In this document: positions 5,296 through 6,771 of the stretch, one piece after another
Layout of the letters: each line of letters begins with the position of its first letter
Numbering within the stretch: the stretch's first letter is position 1
Assembly (NCBI GenBank): GCA_030601605.1
Contig: JAUVTI010000109.1
Span: 1-6,771, forward strand
Source of the DNA: Gemmatimonadales bacterium
GTDB taxonomy: Bacteria > Gemmatimonadota > Gemmatimonadetes > Gemmatimonadales > GWC2-71-9
Length of the DNA stretch: 6,771 nucleotides
Direction: 5' to 3'
Program-made: the position numbers and the translations under genes
Notes under the pieces: generated by a model
Seen by the model: the letters and a program-made list of their open reading frames with translations, nothing else
What the model was told of the DNA's origin: nothing
Database searches by the model: none

Positions 5296-6659
5296 GCCTC
5301 GAAGATCTCCACCTCGGGCTGCACCTCCGACTTGGGAACCAGCGCCGGCCAGAAGGCCACGATCTCCTCGACCTTGGGCCGCCCGCCCGCGAACCCGGTC
5401 ACGCTGGGTGGTCCGTTCAGGATGAGGGGAGCGATCTCCCGCGTGAAGCGCCTCACGGGCGCAGCATCCCGCGCCCGCACCCCGATTCGCAGCTGCACCT
5501 CGGCGATGTCGGGATCGGGCTCGCCGGCAAGCGGGCCGTGCGTCGCGTTCACCCCGACGTACTCGGTGAGGATCTCCTCGAACTCGAGCCCCAGCCGCTC
5601 GAGGCGCTCCCGCAGGATGCGGTCCGCGGCCTTCGCCTTCTCGTAGGCGTCCGGCCAGGCGTACACCAGGGTCCCGACCGCCTTGAAGCCGTACAGGTAG
5701 GAGATCGAGACCTTCAGCGAATCGGTGGCCGGCCGGCCCCTCACGCCGGAGACCCTCACGTTGTCCTCACCGGCCTGCTCGAGCCGGATGGTCGTGAAGT
5801 CCACTATCCCGTCGGGCGTGATGTAGTTCGTGGGGTCGCCCATCTCGTAGAGCAGCTGCTCCGTCACGCTCGCCACGGTCACGCGACCGCCGGTCCCCGG
5901 GTGCTTCGTGACGTGGAAGCTGCCGTCGGGAGCGGCATCGACGATCGGGTAGCCGGGATCCGCCATGTTGGGAATGTGCTCCCAATCCACCAGGCAGTTC
6001 CCTCCCGTACACTGCGCTCCGCACTCGTTGATGTGCCCCGCGATCGTACCCGCCGCAATCCGGTCCCAGTCGTCCGGCGCCCATCCGAACTCGTGCAGCA
6101 TCGGGCCCAGCGTGAGACCGGTGTCGGTCACGCGGCCGGTGATCACCACGTCCGCGCCGCGCTCCAGCGCCTCCACCACCGGCCACGCACCGATGTACAC
6201 GTTGGCGCTCTGCACCCGGTCGCGCACGCTCGCCAACGGCTCTCCGGTGTCCATGTTGGAGAGGGGATGACCGTGTGACTCCAGCTCCTCGAGCCGGTCG
6301 AGGATGTCGTCGCCCGTCACCACACCGATCTTCACCCGGCCGCCGAGATTCTGGCGCTGCACCGCCTCCACCACCGCCTCGGCGCAGGCACACGGGTTCA
6401 CCCCGCCTGCATTCGAGATGACCTTGACGCCCTTCTCCACGAGCGCCGGAAGGAGGCGCTCCAACAAGGGCACGAAGTCCTTGGCGTATCCAACCGCGGG
6501 GTCCCGAGCGCGCTGCTTCTGCATGATGGACATCGTCACTTCGGCGAGGTAGTCCATCATGAGGTAGTCGATGGGGCCGCCCTCGACCTGGCGCCGTGGG
6601 GCCTCGAGCCAGTCTCCCCAGAAACCCTGTCCGGAGGCGATGCGGAGCGTTCGGGCCAT
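5292..6659 (-). CDS. AtuA-family (DUF1446) acyclic terpene utilisation-like protein
   Basis: 455 residues. Family motifs are IASGQGFWGDW (7-17), DYLMMDYLAEVTMSIM (31-46), ISNAGGVNPCACAEAV (81-96), ITGRVTDTGLTLGPMLHEFGW (173-193), GHINECGAQCTGGN (208-221) and EQLLYEMGDPTNYITPDG (267-284). Conserved-looking cysteines are C90, C92, C213, C217 and C222. In Pseudomonas, AtuA belongs to the citronellol/geraniol degradation cluster; its reaction is not well defined, so specificity is left open and no symbol is given. The ATG start at 6659 has CAGGAG (6669-6674) with GGAG 9 nt upstream. The gene is the first complete member of a coupled set: 24 bp after a truncated upstream gene, then a 4-bp overlap with the AtuA-like small subunit and a crotonase. 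No signal peptide, so cytoplasmic. Confidence 0.92.
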   Translation of the reverse strand: MARTLRIASGQGFWGDWLEAPRRQVEGGPIDYLMMDYLAEVTMSIMQKQRARDPAVGYAKDFVPLLERLLPALVEKGVKVISNAGGVNPCACAEAVVEAVQRQNLGGRVKIGVVTGDDILDRLEELESHGHPLSNMDTGEPLASVRDRVQSANVYIGAWPVVEALERGADVVITGRVTDTGLTLGPMLHEFGWAPDDWDRIAAGTIAGHINECGAQCTGGNCLVDWEHIPNMADPGYPIVDAAPDGSFHVTKHPGTGGRVTVASVTEQLLYEMGDPTNYITPDGIVDFTTIRLEQAGEDNVRVSGVRGRPATDSLKVSISYLYGFKAVGTLVYAWPDAYEKAKAADRILRERLERLGLEFEEILTEYVGVNATHGPLAGEPDPDIAEVQLRIGVRARDAAPVRRFTREIAPLILNGPPSVTGFAGGRPKVEEIVAFWPALVPKSEVQPEVEIFEA

Positions 6660-6683
6660 GTGTGTGGGCTCCTGAGCCGGCCG

Positions 6684-6771
6684 TTAGCGCCGCACCGGAG
6701 CCCGCCGCGTGGCTGCGGGACCGCCGGCGGTCGCGGCGACGAACTCCACGGAGGGTTCGAACCCCTCCGGC
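6684..6771 (-). CDS. C-terminal end of an unidentified gene (truncated by window edge)
   Basis: On the minus strand the frame is open from the right edge to TAA at 6684-6686, giving 28 codons that begin PEGFEPSVEFVAATAGG and end with RRAPVRR. Roughly six in seven codons end in G or C, as in the neighbouring genes, and the stop lies 24 bp before the AtuA start, so it is most likely the preceding gene of the same operon. The fragment is too short to name. Acyl-CoA carboxylase or dehydrogenase subunits often precede AtuA genes, but nothing here proves that. A second minus frame is also open over this short stretch, so the call rests on codon bias and operon spacing. Confidence 0.5.
   Translation of the reverse strand, partial: PEGFEPSVEFVAATAGGPAATRRAPVRR

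Noticed and set aside
4687..5646. Long plus-strand open frame opposite the crotonase and AtuA genes
   Set aside because: Ser/Arg/Ala-rich composition with no domain, and it crosses three well-supported minus-strand genes.
6751..6767. Sequence like a tRNA T-arm on the plus strand: GAGGG, TTCGAAC, CCCTC
   Set aside because: The stem and loop match a T-arm, but no D-arm, no anticodon stem with a 7-nt loop and no matching 5' acceptor strand could be found upstream on either strand. The palindrome falls in an open minus-strand frame with typical codon bias, so it is taken as chance in coding DNA. A covariance-model scan with sequence beyond 6771 would settle it.

Overview
The window is GC-rich (strong G/C preference at third codon positions) bacterial DNA. 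All nine genes I can support lie on the minus strand, so transcription runs from the right edge to the left edge. GTG starts, lipoprotein signal peptides with alanine-rich lipoboxes, and an AtuA/crotonase cluster beside poorly conserved lipoproteins would suit Gemmatimonadota or a similar soil or marine high-GC phylum. That placement is an inference without a marker gene.

Right part (4203-6771), in transcription order: the last 28 codons of an unidentified gene; an AtuA-family (DUF1446) protein; a separate 113-residue AtuA-like ferredoxin-fold protein; and an enoyl-CoA hydratase/isomerase (crotonase). The gaps are 24 bp, a 4-bp ATGA overlap and an 11-bp overlap, so this is a tightly coupled acyl-CoA catabolism operon. 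It resembles the Atu/Liu branched-chain or isoprenoid-acid pathways, but the substrate cannot be read from this window.

Middle (2176-4181): a small beta-rich lipoprotein of unknown function, a RimJ/RimL-type GNAT acetyltransferase and a lipoprotein-type metallo-beta-lactamase-fold hydrolase. They follow at 21 bp, 16 bp and a 29-bp overlap, so they are probably on the same transcript. No shared pathway with the upstream genes is evident.

Left part (1-2066): after a 109-bp leader containing an inverted repeat comes a 232-residue, extremely basic, low-complexity protein. It has DRR/ERR repeats at its N-terminus, a helical core and a histone-H1-like lysine tail. After 79 bp follows a RecQ-family DNA helicase that runs off the left edge with all helicase motifs and the zinc cysteines intact. 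The basic protein is the best candidate for something undescribed. The rest is recognisable at family level. I found no RNA gene, CRISPR array, insertion sequence or phage feature.
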